From NCBI GenBank assembly GCA_030323885.1, contig CM059192.1, positions 72,001 through 136,000 of the forward strand: a stretch of 64,000 bases of DNA, written 5' to 3'. The translations under genes were made by a program, and so were the position numbers. Position 1 is the first letter of the stretch, and every line of letters begins with the position of its first letter. Origin of the DNA: Branchipolynoe longqiensis (lineage: Eukaryota; Annelida; Polychaeta; Phyllodocida; Polynoidae). Below, one piece after another: positions 40,795 through 55,373 of this stretch. Under the pieces are notes generated by a model, which worked only from the letters and a program-made list of their open reading frames with translations, had not been told where the DNA came from and made no database searches.

Positions 40795-41217
40795 GGCAGG
40801 CTGTGTGGTGGCGCCACCTGCCGACTGGGAGGACTGGGTCGGCTGAACGCAGGTCGGCACAGTCGGTTTGGGCAGAGCCGCGCATTACAGAGCGCACTGA
40901 AACACGGGAAGTGCACGTGATGACTCTGTACATCAGTCACCCTGAGGAGGCTGACCTATATACACAGCGGTATACTTTGTAATATAGCATGGCAATTTAG
41001 TATACCATTCTCACCGTTGGTTTATGCTTTATTTAGAGTATATATCTAATCGTAAGGGATCAGTGACCATCACTTTTCCTAAATATAGAACATACCATCT
41101 CTCAACTAAATTTGGGACAGCAAAGTGTATGTAGTGATTGCCGAAGCATGTCGATCGTGCCTGCTAGTGTGTCACTTACTTTGGACATGAAGCTGGGATG
41201 ATCTAGATCTAAATACG
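40795..41217 (+). other. Unassigned; open frame to 40982
   Basis: A plus-strand frame without Met runs from about 40796 to TAA at 40980-40982, reading HLPTGRTGSAERR and later VMTLYISHPEEADLYTQRYT. Its composition is coding-like but no family is recognised. It could start at an AG acceptor (CCGGCAG at 40794-40800). The rest of the interval is AT-rich and blank. Confidence 0.25.
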
Positions 41218-42912
41218 CAATGTCTGAAGGGGGTTGACAGGAAGTCGGTACAAAGTAATTAACTTACAGAACCTGTTAACGGGAAGTCGGCACAAAGTAA
41301 TTAACTTACAGAACCTGTTGACAGGAACTTGGCACAAAGTAATTAACTTACAGAACCTGTTGACAGGAACTGGGCAGACAGTAATTAACTTACAGAACCT
41401 GTTGTCAGGAAGTCGGCACAATGTAATTAACTTACAGAACCTGTTGAAAGGAACTTGGTACAAAGTAATTAAGTGACAGAACCTGTTGACGGGAAGTCGG
41501 CACAAAGTAATTAACTTACAGAACCTGTTGAAAGGAACTCGGTACAAAGTAATTAAGTTACAGAACCTGTTGAAAGGAACTTGATACAAATTAATTAAGT
41601 TACAGAACCTGTTGACGGGAAGTCGGCACAAAGTAATTAACTTACAGAACCTGTTGAAAGGAACTCGGTACAAAGTAATTAAGTTACAGAACCTGTTGAA
41701 AGGAGCTCGGTACAAAGTAATTAAGTGACAGAACCTGTTGACGGGAAGTCGGCACAAAGTAATTAACTTACAGAACCTGTTGACAGGAACTTGGCACAAA
41801 GTAATTAACTTACAGAACCTGTTGACAGGAACTGGGCAGACAGTAATTAACTTACAGAACCTGTTGTCAGGAAGTCGGCACAAAGTAATTAACTTACAGA
41901 TCCTGTTGAAAGGAACTTGGTACAAAGTAATTAAGTGACAGAACCTGTTGACGGGAAGTCGGCACAAAGTAATTAACTTACAGAACCTGTTGAAAGGAAC
42001 TCGGTACAAAGTAATTAAGCTACAGAACCTGTTGAAAGGAACGTGATACAAATTAATTAAGTTACAGAACCTGTTGACAGGAACTCGGTACAAAGTAATT
42101 AACTTACAGAACCTGTTGAAAGGAACTTGGTACAAAGTAATTAAGTTACAGAACCTGTTGACGGGAAGTCGGTACAAAGTAATTAACTTACAGAACCTGT
42201 TGACAGGAACTCGGTACAAAGTAATTAAGTTACAGAACCTGTTGAAAGGAACTTGGTACAAAGTAATTAACTTACAGAACCTGTTGACAGGAACTCGGTA
42301 CAAAGTAATTAACTTACAGAACCTGCTGACAGGAACTTGGTACAAAGTAATTAACTTACAGAACCTGTTGGTGGGAACTCGGTACAAAGTAATTAAGTTA
42401 CAGAACCTGTTGAAAGGAACTTGGTACAAAGTAATTAAGTTACAGAACCTGTTGACAGGAACTCGGTACAAAGTAATTAACTTACAGAACCTGTTGACGG
42501 GAAGTCGGTACAAAGTAATTAACTTACAGAACCTGTTGGTGGGAACTCGGTACAAAGTAATTAACTTACAGAACCTGTTAACAGGAACTCGCTACAGAGT
42601 AATTAACTTACAGAACCTGTTGACAGGAACTTGGCACACAGTAATTAACTTACAGAACCTGTTGGTGGGAACTCGGTACAAAGTAATTAACTTACAGAAC
42701 CTGTTGGTGGGAACTCAGTACAAAGTAATTAACTTACAGAACCTGTTAACAGGAACTCGCTACAGAGTAATTAACTTACAGAACCTGTTGACAGGAACTT
42801 GGCACACAGTAATTAACTTACAAAACCTGTTGACAGGAACTTGGTACAAAGTAATTAACTTACAGAACCTGATGACAGGAACTTGGCACAAAATAATTAA
42901 CTTACAGAGTCT
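41218..42912. repeat. 42-bp minisatellite, about 40 units
   Basis: Units of CTTACAGAACCTGTTGACAG then GAACTCGGTACAAAGTAATT and AA. Because 42 is divisible by three and the unit lacks stops in two frames, a 448-codon frame on the minus strand and a 292-codon frame on the plus strand coexist. Stray diverged units lie at 43488-43555. Confidence 0.96.
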
Positions 42913-43064
42913 CCATTCAGTTAGCAGGTCACGTGACAGCGCTTTTAGCTGAATCCGTTCTTAGACATGCGCATGCCTGAGTGGTTGGCACGTGACCGTC
43001 AGCCCGGTGCACATGTACCCAGATGTATGTGTACTCCACAATGCTGGCCACCCACGCTATTTAA

Positions 43065-43170
43065 AGTTGCATGGTCCGATGAAATATACTTTTGTCAAAA
43101 TTAAAACAACTACTTACATTTGATCCTATATATCCAACTTAGATACTGGTGTATTAGCTAATGTTTTAGG
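43065..43170. mobile_element. M3 left-end fragment
   Basis: AGTTGCATGGTCCGATG follows TTAA (43061-43064), then GATCCTATATATCCAACTTA; it stops near TGGTGTATTAGC. Confidence 0.75.
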
Positions 43171-43419
43171 ACAGGATATACAGAATAACCCGTTAATTTA
43201 TATTATAACCTCACCCCTTTGGACATTCACTTTGAAACACTCATTATGCAGGGAGGCCATTAACCAATTAGGCCAATCTTGTGACCTCATTAGCCTCCCC
43301 AGACCAAGTAGACCTACTGTGCAGGGTCATGGAGGGGAAGGGGAAATGAGGTGGATATTCAATCCTGTTTGGTCAATTCTATAAATATAATTAATCAATT
43401 TGGGTAATTTAAATTTAGA

Positions 43420-43655
43420 AATTTATATATATATATTAGTATTAGCCGATCAATATATATATATTTGTTGGGGTCCATATATATTACAGAACCTGTAACT
43501 CGGAACTCGATACAAAGTAATTAACTTTCAGGACCTGTTGATGGGAACTTGGTATATATATATATATATATATTGATCTTACATATATATATATATATGT
43601 ACAGTTATATGTAGATATATTGACAAAATATATATATATTGATCGGCCAATACTA

Positions 43656-43686
<31 letters not shown>

Positions 43687-43690
43687 ATCA
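43420..43690. repeat. (TA)n blocks with inverted pieces
   Basis: Several (TA)n runs. ATATTAGTATTAGCCGATCA (43434-43453) is matched in inverted form by TGATCGGCCAATACTAATAT near 43641. Two diverged 42-bp units lie between (43488-43555). Confidence 0.8.
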
Positions 43691-44189
43691 TTAGAAGAAA
43701 GAGACAAGACAATAGTAATTAGTTTGGAGAGAGCTCTTGGCCTAAGCTCTGGCTGGTACACAAAAGACCGCCCAGCGGGCGGGGCGATAGGTAGCATTTT
43801 TGGGTCAAATGTTACAGGCCCTCCATTAAATAATATTCATATAATATATTTATGTAATACATAAGTATCCACTGATGCAGGCTTCCAGAGGCTTCCAGTT
43901 AGGATGAGAGGTCGACCCTCACATGAGTATTAACCGCCACAAATAATACCGTCGTGCCTGCCCAACTGTGTCCTCAACAATTAAGCCCTACCGATATGGG
44001 CCAGATCTCCAGGACATTAATATCACCTGTGTGACACCCCGGGAAGACTGTATCAGCAAAATAATGACGTGACGAGTGAGTAATAATCAACACATTGCTT
44101 GTGCTTGAACTACTACTAGTACTAGCACCATCTTCATGAAACTTGCTAATGTGTAACAGTAACGGAACCCCCGCCTTCACTGCCACCAG
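43691..44189. other. Unassigned spacer
   Basis: No recognisable gene. The minus-strand 70-codon frame at 43974-44186 contains a Ser run and no domain. Confidence 0.4.
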
Positions 44190-44490
44190 AGTCCCTCATA
44201 CTCACACTACCTACACTACAATACCTTCTCACACTACCTACACTACAATACCTACTCACAATACCTACACTACACTACCTACTCACACTACCGACACTAC
44301 GCTACATACTCACACTACCTACACTACACTACCTACTCACCCTACCTACAATACACTACCTACTCACACTACCGAGACTACGCTACATACTCACACTACC
44401 TACACTACACTACCTACTCACACTACCTACACTACACTACCTACTCACACTACCGACACTACGCTACATACTCACACTACCTACACGACA
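44190..44490. repeat. 27-bp satellite, left block
   Basis: Start of the large CACTACCTACACTACAATAC-type array, here about eleven units with CTACATACTCACACTACC variants, before the SINE-B insertion. Confidence 0.95.
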
Positions 44491-44493
44491 ATA

Positions 44494-44815
44494 CTGTAGT
44501 GGTCTGCACTGACCTCTCAGGCAAGTAACCACATAGACAGGTAGGCGTGGGGAGTGTGTTGATATCAGGGAGCCTAGGTGGTGTAATGGTTAGCACACTG
44601 GCCCGGAATGCAAAGAGATGTGGGTTCGAGTCCCGCTCTAGGCGCAGTATTTCCCATTTTCATCACCCCCATGACACTGGTTGCCGTGATCAGGATCCTG
44701 TACAAGCTTTGCGCTGTATGGTTGTTGAACCTACCCTGTGTATGTATGTGTTAGTGCATTGCCTGTATGTATGTAATTGTCAGCATTACAAGACTTACAA
44801 TTCCAGGGGGACGAG
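44494..44815 (+). mobile_element. SINE-B, full unit within satellite
   Basis: Upstream head GTAGTGGTCTGCACTGACCT, tRNA-like part with box A TGGTGTAATGGTTAGCACAC (44579-44598) and box B GGGTTCGAGTCCC (44622-44634), then the shared body to GTTGAACCTACCC and a GTATGTATGT tail. Confidence 0.87.
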
Positions 44816-44996
44816 TGTAGTGGTCTGCACTGACCTCTCAGGCAAGTAACCACATAGACAGGTAGGCATGGGGAGTGTGTTGATATCAGGGAGCCTAGGT
44901 GGTGTAATGGTTAGCACACTGGCCCGGAATGCAAAGAGATGTGGGTTCGAGTCCCGCTCTAGGCGCAGTATTTCCCATTTTCATCACCCCCATGAC
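44816..44996 (+). mobile_element. SINE-B, tandem partial duplicate
   Basis: Repeats the first 180 bases of the preceding unit almost exactly, then switches at CCCATGACA directly to satellite sequence. The near-identity and blunt switch point to duplication by recombination within the array and not to a second retroposition. Confidence 0.87.
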
Positions 44997-47900
44997 AATA
45001 CCTACTCACACTGCCTACAATACACTACCTACTCACACTACCTACACTACAATACCAGTTCACACTACGTACACTACAATACCTACTCACACTACCTACA
45101 CTACACTACCTACTCACACTACCTACACTATACTACCTACTCACACTACCTACACTACAATACCTGCTCACACTACCTACACTACACTACATACTCACAC
45201 TACCTACACTACAATACCTACTCACACTACCTACACTACACTACCTACTCGCATTACCTACACTACAATACCTACTCACACTACCTACACTACACTACCT
45301 ACTCACACTACCTTCACTACACTACCTACTCACAGTACCTTCATTACACTAGCTACTCACACTACCTACACTACAATACCTACTCACACTACATACACTA
45401 CAATACCTACACACACTACCTACACTACACTACCTACTCACACTACCTACACTATACTACCCACACACACTACCTACACTACACTACCTGCTCACACTAC
45501 CTACACTACACTACATACTTACACTACCTACACTACAATACCAGTTCACACTACGTACACTAGAATACCTACTCACACTACCTACACTACAATACCTACT
45601 CACACTACCTACACTATACTACCTACTCACACTACCTACACTACACTAGCTGCTCACACTACCTACACTACACTACCTGCTCACACTACCTACACTACAA
45701 TACATACTCACACTACCTACACTACACTACATACTCACCCTACCTACACTACAATACCTGCTCACACTACCTACACTACAATACATACTCACACTACCTA
45801 CACTACAATACCTACTGACACTACCTACACTACAATACCTACTCACACTACCTACACTATGCTACCTACTCACACTACCTACAATGCACTACCTACTCAC
45901 ACTACGTTCACTACACTACCTACTCACACTACCTACACTATGCTACCTACTCACACTACCTACACTAATCTACATACTCACACTACCTACACTATAATAC
46001 CTACTCACACTACCTACACTACACTACCTACTCACACTACATACACTACAATACCTGCTCACACTACCTACACGAAAATACCTACTCACACTACCTACAC
46101 AACAATACCAGCTCACACTACCTATACTACACTACCTACTCACACTACCTACACTACAATACCAGCTCACACTACCTACACTACAATACCAGCTCACACT
46201 ACCTACACTACCCTACCTACTCACACTACCTACAGTACAATACCTACTCACATTACCTACACAACAATACCAGCTCACACTACCTACACTACCCTACCTA
46301 CTCACACTACCTACACTACAATACCTGCTCACACTACCTACACTACAATACCTGCTCACACTACCTACACTACAATACCTGCTCACACTACCTACACTAC
46401 ACTACCTACTGACACAACCTACACTACACTACCTGCTCACACTACCTATACTACAATACCTTCTCACACTACCTACCCTACACTTCCTACTCACACTACC
46501 TACTCCACAATACCTTCTCACACTACCTACACTACACTACCTACTCACACTACCTACACTACACTACCTACTCACACTACCTACACTACACAACCTACTC
46601 CTACTACCTACACCACACTACCTACTCACACTACCTACACTACACTACCTGCTCACACTACCTACACTACACTACCTACTCACACTACCTACACTACACT
46701 ACCTACTCACACTACCTACACTACACTACCTACTCACACTACCTTCACTACACTACCTACTCACACTACCTACACTACACTACCTGCTCACACTACCTAC
46801 ACTACAATACCTACTCACACTACCTACACTACAATACCTACTCACACTACCTACACTACACTACCTACTCACACTACTTACACTACAATACCTACTCACA
46901 CTACCTACACTACACTACCTAGTCACACTACCTACACTACACTACCTACTCACACTACGTACACTACACTACCTGCTCACACTACCTACACTACAGTACC
47001 TACTCACACTACCTACACTACACTACCTACTCACACTACCTACACTATACTACCTACACTACACTACCTACTCACCCTACCTACACTACAATACCTGCTC
47101 ACACTACCTACACTACACTACCTACTCACACTACCCACACTACACTGCCTACTCACAATACCTACTCACACTACCTACACTACAATACCTACTCACACTA
47201 CCTACACTACGCAACATACTCACACTACCTACACTATTATACCTACTCACACTACCTACACTACACTACCTACTCACACTACCTACACTACAATACCTAC
47301 TCGCACTACCTACACTACAATACCTGCTCACACTACCTACACTACACTACCTGCTCACACTACCTACACTACAATACCTACTCACACTACCTACACTACA
47401 ATACATACACTACACTACCTACTCACACTACCTACACTACACTACCTACTCACACTACCTACACTACAATACCTACTCACACTACCTACAATGCGCTACA
47501 TACTCACACTACCTACACTACAATACCTACTCACACTACCTACACTACAATACCTACTCACACTACCTACACTACACTACATACTCACACTAACTACACT
47601 ACAATACCTACTCACACTATCTACACTACAATACCTAGTCACACTATATACACTACAATACCAGCTCACACTACCTACACTACCCTACCTACTCACACTA
47701 CCTACACTACAATAGCTTCTCACACTACCTACACTACAATACCAGTTCACACTACATACACTACAATACCTACTCACACTAACTGCACTACGCTACATAC
47801 GCAGACTACCTACACTACAATACCTACTCACACTAGCTGCACTACAAAACCAACTCACACTACCTACACTATAATACCTGCTCACACTACCTACACTACA

Positions 47901-50900
47901 ATACCTACTCATACTATCTACACTACAATACCAGCTCACACTACGTACACTACACTACCTACTCACACTACCTACACTACACTACCTGCTCACACTACCT
48001 ACACTACAATGCCTACTCACACTACCTACACTACAATACCTACTCACACTACCTACACTACAATACCTACTCACACTACCTACATTACACTACCACCTCA
48101 CACTACGTACACTACACTACCTACTCACACTACCTACACTACAATACCTACTCACACTACGTACACTACAATACCTACTCACACTACCTACACTACAATA
48201 CCTACTCACACTACATACACTACAATACCTACTCACACTACCTACACTACCTACTCACACTACTTACACTACAATACCTACTCACACTACCTACACTACA
48301 CTATCTAGTCACACTACCTACACTACACTACCTACTCACACTATGTACACTACACTACCTGCTCACACTACGTACACTACAATACCTACTCACACTACCT
48401 ACACTACACTACCTACTCACACTACATACACTACACTACCTACACTACACTACCTACTCACCCTACCTACACTACAATACCTGCTCACACTACCTACACT
48501 ACACTACCTACTCACACTACCCACACTACACTGCCTACTCACAATACCTACTCACACTACCTACACTACAATACCTACTCACCCTACCTACACTATGCAA
48601 CATACTCACACTACCTACACTATTATACCTACTCACACTACCTACACTACACTACCTACTCACACTACCTACACTACAATACCTACTCGCACTACCTACA
48701 CTACAATACCTGCTCACACTACCTACACTACACTACCTGCTCACACTACCTACACTACAATACCTACTCACACTACCTACATTACAATACCTACACTACA
48801 CTACATACTCACACTACCTAGACTACACTACCTACTCACACTACCTACACTACAATACCTACTCACACTACCTACAATACGCTACATACTCACACTACCT
48901 ACACTACAATACCTACTCACACTACCTACACTACACTACATACTCACACTACCTACACTACAATACCTACTCACACTATCTACACTACAATACCTACTCA
49001 CACTATCTACACTACAATACCAGCTCACACTACCTACACTACCCTACCTACTCACACTACCTACACTACAATAGCTTCTCACACTACCTACACTACAATA
49101 CCAGTTCACCCTACATACACTACAATACCTACTCACACTACCTGCACTACGCTACATACTCAGACTACCTACACTACAATACCTACTCACACTACCTGCA
49201 CTACAATACATACTCACACTACCTACACCATAATACCTGCTCACACTACCTACACTACAATACCTACTCATACTATCTACACTACAATACCAGCTCACAC
49301 TACGTACACTACACTACCTACTCACACTACCTACACTACACTACCTGCTCACACTACCTACACTACAATACCTACTCACACTACCTACACTACAATACCT
49401 ACTCACACTACCTACACTACAATACCTACTCACACTACCTACATTACACTACCAGCTCACACTACGTACACTACACTACCTACTCACACTACCTACACTA
49501 CAATACCTACTCACACTACCTAAACTACAATACCTACTCACACTACCTACACTACAATACCTACTCACACTACCTACGCTACACTACCTACTCAGACTAC
49601 CTACACTACAATACCTACTCACACTACTTACACTACAATACCTACTCACCCTACCTACACTACAATACCTACTCACCCTACCTACACTACACTACCTGCT
49701 CACACTACCTACCCTACAATACCTACTCACACTACCTACACTACAATACCTGCTCACACTACCTACACTACCTACTCACACTACCTACACTACACTACCT
49801 ACTCACACTACCTACTCACACTACCTACACTACAATACCTACTCACACTACCTACCCTACGCTACACACTCACACTACCTACACTATGATACCTACTCAC
49901 ACTACCTACACTACACTACCTACTCACACTACCTACACTACAATACATACTCACACTACCTACACTACAATACCTACTCACACTACCTACACTACACTAC
50001 CTGTTCACACTACCTATACTACACTACCTGCTCACACTACCTACACTACAATACCTACTCACACTACCTACACTACAATACCTACACTACACTACCTACT
50101 CACACTACCTACACTACAATACCTACTCACACTACCTACACCATGGAACATACTCAGACTACCTACACTGCAATACATACTCACACTACCTACACTACAC
50201 TACCTTCTCACACTACCTACACTACACTACCTTCTCACACTACCTACACTACAATACCTACTCACACTATCTACACTACAATACCTACTCACACTACCTA
50301 CACTACAATACCTACTCACACTACCTACACTACACTACATAGTGACACTACCTACACTACAATACCTACTCACACTATCTACACTAGAATACCTAATCAC
50401 ACTATATACACTACAATACCAGCTCACACTACCTACACTACCCTACCTACTCACACTACCTACACTACAATACCTTCTCACACTACATACACTACACTAC
50501 CTACTCACACTACCTGCACTATGCTACATATTCAGACTACCTACACTGCAATACCTACTCACACTACCTACACTACAATACCTACTCACACTATCTGCAC
50601 TACAATACCTACTCACACTACCTACACTACAATACCTGCTCACACTACCTACACGGCAATACCTACTCACACTATCTACACTGCAATACCAGCTCACACT
50701 ACGTACACTACACTACCTACTCTCACTACCTACACTACACTACCTGCTCACACTACCTACACTACAATACCTACTCACACTACCTACACTACAATACCTA
50801 CTCACACTACCTACACTACAATACCTACTCACACTACCTACACTACAATACCAGTTCACACTACCTACACTACACTACCTACTCACACTACCTACACTAC

Positions 50901-53900
50901 ACTATCTACTCACACTACCTACACTACAATGCCTACTCACACTACCTACACTACACTACATACTCACACTACCTACACTACAATACCTACTCATACTATC
51001 TACACTACAATACCTACTCACACTATCTACACTACAATACCAGCTCACACTACCTACACTACCCTACCTACTCACACTACCTACACTACAATACCTTCTC
51101 ACACTACCTACACTACAATACCAGTTCACACTACGTACACTACAATACCTACTCACACTACCTACACTACGCTACATTCTCAGACTACCTACACTACAAT
51201 ACCTACTCACACTACCTACACTACAATACCTACTCACACTACCTGCACTACAGTACCTACTCACACTACCTACACTACAATACCTGCTCACACTACCTAC
51301 ACTACAATACCTACTCACACTATCTACACTACAATACCAGCTCAGACTACGTACACTACACTACCTACTCACACTACCTACACTATACTACATGCTCACA
51401 CTACCTACACTACAATACCTACTCACACTACCTAGACTACAATACCTACTCACCCTACCTACACTACAATACCTACTCACACTACCTACACTACAATGCC
51501 AGTTCACACTACCTACACTACACTACCTACTCACACTACTATACACTACACTACCTACTCACACTACCTACTCTACAATACCTACTCACCACTACCTACA
51601 CTACAATACCTACTCACACTAACCTACACTACAATACCTACTCACACTACCTACACTACAATACCTACTCACACTACCTACACTGCAATACCTACTCCCA
51701 CTACCTACACTATAATACCAGTTCACACTACCTACACTACAATACCTACTCACACTACCTACACTACAATACCTACTCATACTACCTACACTACAATACC
51801 TGCTCACACTACCTACACTACAATACCTACTCACAGTACCTTCATTACACTAGCTACTCACACTACCTACACTATAATACCAGTTCACACTACCTACACT
51901 ACAATACCTACTCACACTACCTACACTACAATACCTACTCACACTACCTACACTACAATACATACTCACACTACCTACACTACAATACCTGCTCACACTA
52001 CCTACACTACAATACCTACTCACACTATCTACACTACAATACCAGCTCAGACTACATACACTACACTACCTACTCACACTCCCTACACTATACTACATGC
52101 TCACACTACCTACACTACAATACCTACTCACACTACCTACACTACAATACCTACTCACACTACCTACACTACAATACCTACTCACACTACCTAGACTACA
52201 ATACCTACTCACCCTACCTACACTACAATACCTACTCACACTACCTACACTACAATGCCAGTTCACACTACCTACACTACACTACCTACTCACACTACTT
52301 ACACTACACTACCTACTCACACTACCTACTCTACAATACCTACTCACACTACCTACACTACAATACCTACTCACACTACCTACACTACAATACCTACTCA
52401 CACTACCTACACTACAATACCTACTCACACTACCTACACTGCAATACCTACTCACACTACCTACACTATAATACCAGTTCACACTACCTACACTACAATA
52501 CCTACTCACACTACCTACACTACAATACCTACTCATACTACCTACACTACAATACCTGCTCACACTACCTACACTACAATACCTACTCACAGTACCTTCA
52601 TTACACTAGCTACTCACACTACCTACACTATAATACCAGTTCACACTACCTACACTACAATACCTACTCACACTACCTACACTACAATACCTACTCACAC
52701 TACCTACACTACAATACATACTCACACTACCTACACTACAATACCTGCTCACACTACCTACACTACAATACCTACTCACACTATCTACACTACAATACCA
52801 GCTCAGACTACGTACACTACACTACCTACTCACACTCCCTACACTATACTACATGCTCACACTACCTACCACTCACACCTACACTACACTACTACCACAC
52901 TACCTACACTACAATACCTACTCACACTACCTACACTACAATACCTACTCACACTACCTACACTACAATACCAGTTCACACCACCTACACTACACTACCT
53001 ACTCACACTACCTACACTACACTACCTACTCACACTACCTACACTACAACACCTACTCACACTACCTACACTACAATACCTACTCACACTACCTACACTA
53101 CAATACCTGCTCACACTACCTACACTACAATACCTACTCACACTACCTACACTATAATACCAGTTCACACTACCTACACTACAATACCTACTCACACTAC
53201 CTACACTACAATACCTACTCATACTACCTACACTACAATGCCTACTCACACTACGTACACTACAATACCTACACTCACTACCTACACTACAATACCTACT
53301 CACACTACCTACACTACAATACCTACTCACACTACCTACACTACAATACCTACTTACACTACCTACACTACAATACCTACTCACACTACCTACACTATAA
53401 TACCAGTTCACACTACCTACACTACAATACCTACTCACACTACCTACACTACAATACCTACTCACACTACCTACACTACAATACCAGTTCACACTACCTA
53501 CACTACACTACCTACTCACACTACCTACACTACAATACCTACTCACACTACCTACACTACAATACCTACTCACACTACCTACACTACAATACCTACTCAC
53601 ACTACCTACACTACAATACCAGTTCACACTGCGTACACTACAATACCACTCACACTACCTACACTACACTACCTAATCACACTACCTACACTATGCTACC
53701 TGCTCACACTACCTACACTACAATACCTACTCACACTACCTACACTACAATACCTACTCACACTACCTACACTACAATACCTACTCACACTACCTACACT
53801 ACAATACCAGTTCACACTACGTACACTACAATACCACTCACACTACCTACACTACACTACCTAATCACACTACCTACACTATGCTACCTGCTCACACTAC

Positions 53901-54525
53901 CTACAGTACAATACCTACTCACACTACCTACACTACAATACCTACTCACACTACCTACACTACAATACCTACTCACACTACCTACACTACAATACCAGTT
54001 CACACTACCTACACTACACTACCTACTCACACTACCTACACTACAATACCTACTCACACTACCTACACTACAATACCTACTCACACTACCTACACTACAA
54101 TACCTGCTCACACTACCTACACTATACTACCTACTCACACTACCTACACTACAATACCTACTCACACTACCTACACTACAATACCTGCTCACACTACCTA
54201 CACTACAATACCTACTCACACTACCTACACTACAATACCTGCTCACACTACCTACACTATACTACCTACTCACACTACCTACACTACAATACCTACTCAC
54301 ACTACCTACACTACAATACCTACTCACACTACCTACACTACAATACCAGTTCACACTACCTACACTACACTACCTACTCACACTACCTACACTACAATAC
54401 CTACTCACACTACCTACACTACAATACCTACTCACACTACCTACACTACAATACCTACTCACACTACCTACACTACAATACCAGTTCACACTACGTACAC
54501 TACAATACCACTCACACTACATACA
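44997..54525. repeat. 27-bp satellite, ~9.5 kb, with higher-order repeats
   Basis: About 350 units of CACTACCTACACTACAATAC followed by CTACTCA. Diagnostic variants recur at fixed spacing: CACTGCCTACTCACAATACC near 47142 and 48528, and CTATTATACC at 47235 and 48621, both offset by 1386 bp. CACTATACTACATGCTC occurs at about 51381, 52086 and 52842, offset 705-756 bp. Very long Thr/Tyr/His/Leu frames (up to 928 codons) exist, but they overlap in different frames and have no start context or domain. They are treated as non-coding. Confidence 0.96.
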
Positions 54526-54599
54526 CACACCGTCACTGTCAACATCTACGTGACACGAGCTCTGCTCTGTGATGTAAGTCTACCCTCAAATGGACAGCC

Positions 54600-54692
54600 T
54601 CTAGATCCGGCTGGCCTGGAATGTTAAGAAGTGACAGGTTTAATCCTGCTCTTGGATCACTATTTCCATTTTTATCACACCCACGACATATA
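54600..54692 (+). mobile_element. SINE-B fragment, diverged
   Basis: GGCCTGGAATGTTAAGAAGTGACAG-like sequence, a box B relic and CACTATTTCCATTTTTATCA follow the SINE-B order without the box A region. It lies just right of the satellite, as the intact SINE-B does at the left. Confidence 0.6.
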
Positions 54693-54744
54693 TGTGGTAT
54701 ATAAATACCCAAGTGTGTGGGCTCGTTAGGACGACGTGGCGCGG

Positions 54745-54830
54745 GCGGTGTGCCTGTGTGTGCCTGTGTGTGCCAGTGTGTGTGTCTGTGTGTGCCTGTG
54801 TGTGTCTGTGTGTGTCTGTGTGTGCCTTAC
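54745..54830. repeat. (TGTGTGCC/TGTGTGTC)n simple repeat
   Basis: About ten TGTGTGCCTG/TGTGTCTG words. Flanking frames are artefacts. Confidence 0.88.
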
Positions 54831-54874
54831 GTAACCCAGGAATGCAGACCGCGGCGCCCACCACTCGGGCAGTC

Positions 54875-55062
54875 GGGGTAAGGGCGGATCTGCCGCCAGG
54901 TGGTGTCAATAGGGGTAAGGGCGGATCTGCCGCCAGGTGGTGTCAATAGGGGTAAGGGCGGATCTGCCGCCAGGTGGTGTCAGTAGGGGTAAGGGCGGAT
55001 CTGCCGCCAGGTGGTGTCAGTAGGGGCAAGGGCGGATCTGGCGCCAGGTGGCGCCCCGCCTG
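54875..55062. repeat. 37-bp tandem repeat, five units, with CCGCCAGGTGG
   Basis: Units of GGGGTAAGGGCGGATCTGCC then GCCAGGTGGTGTCAATA. Each unit contains one copy of the CCGCCAGGTGG motif seen singly elsewhere in the window. The last unit reads GGCGCCAGGTGGCGCC. Confidence 0.92.
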
Positions 55063-55339
55063 AAATACCAGCATTCACCTGACGAGAGCACCGCCACCCG
55101 AATAACCGATATGTTATATGTGTATATGTTTATAAAAAAAGACCTGAGCAAAGCATTTGATGCTACTGAAATGCGGATAATCAAATGACTTATCAGCAGT
55201 TACTGCTTGGTAGGACAACGCCAACACTACAGCTGGCCAGCATTGAAAACAAGCCTGGATACCCAGGCTTACATGCTATGGACAGTATAAATACAGCCTC
55301 AATAAAAAATAAAAAATAAAAAATGTATATATATATATA

Positions 55340-55373
<34 letters not shown>
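55063..55373. other. Spacer ending in (TA)n
   Basis: No gene recognised. (AAAAAT)n and (TA)n occur at 55300-55373, immediately before the M6 element. Confidence 0.5.

Noticed and set aside
41209..42555. A 448-codon minus-strand frame with a 14-residue repeat.
   Set aside because: It is the 42-bp minisatellite read in a stop-free frame, with plus-strand frames equally open.
44929..47715. A 928-codon Thr/Tyr/His-rich open frame, at first sight a repeat protein (mucin- or adhesive-like).
   Set aside because: It lies wholly in the 27-bp satellite, whose period is divisible by three. Other long frames overlap it in different phases, there is no signal peptide or unique domain, and the frame drifts into a Leu-rich phase after unit-length changes.
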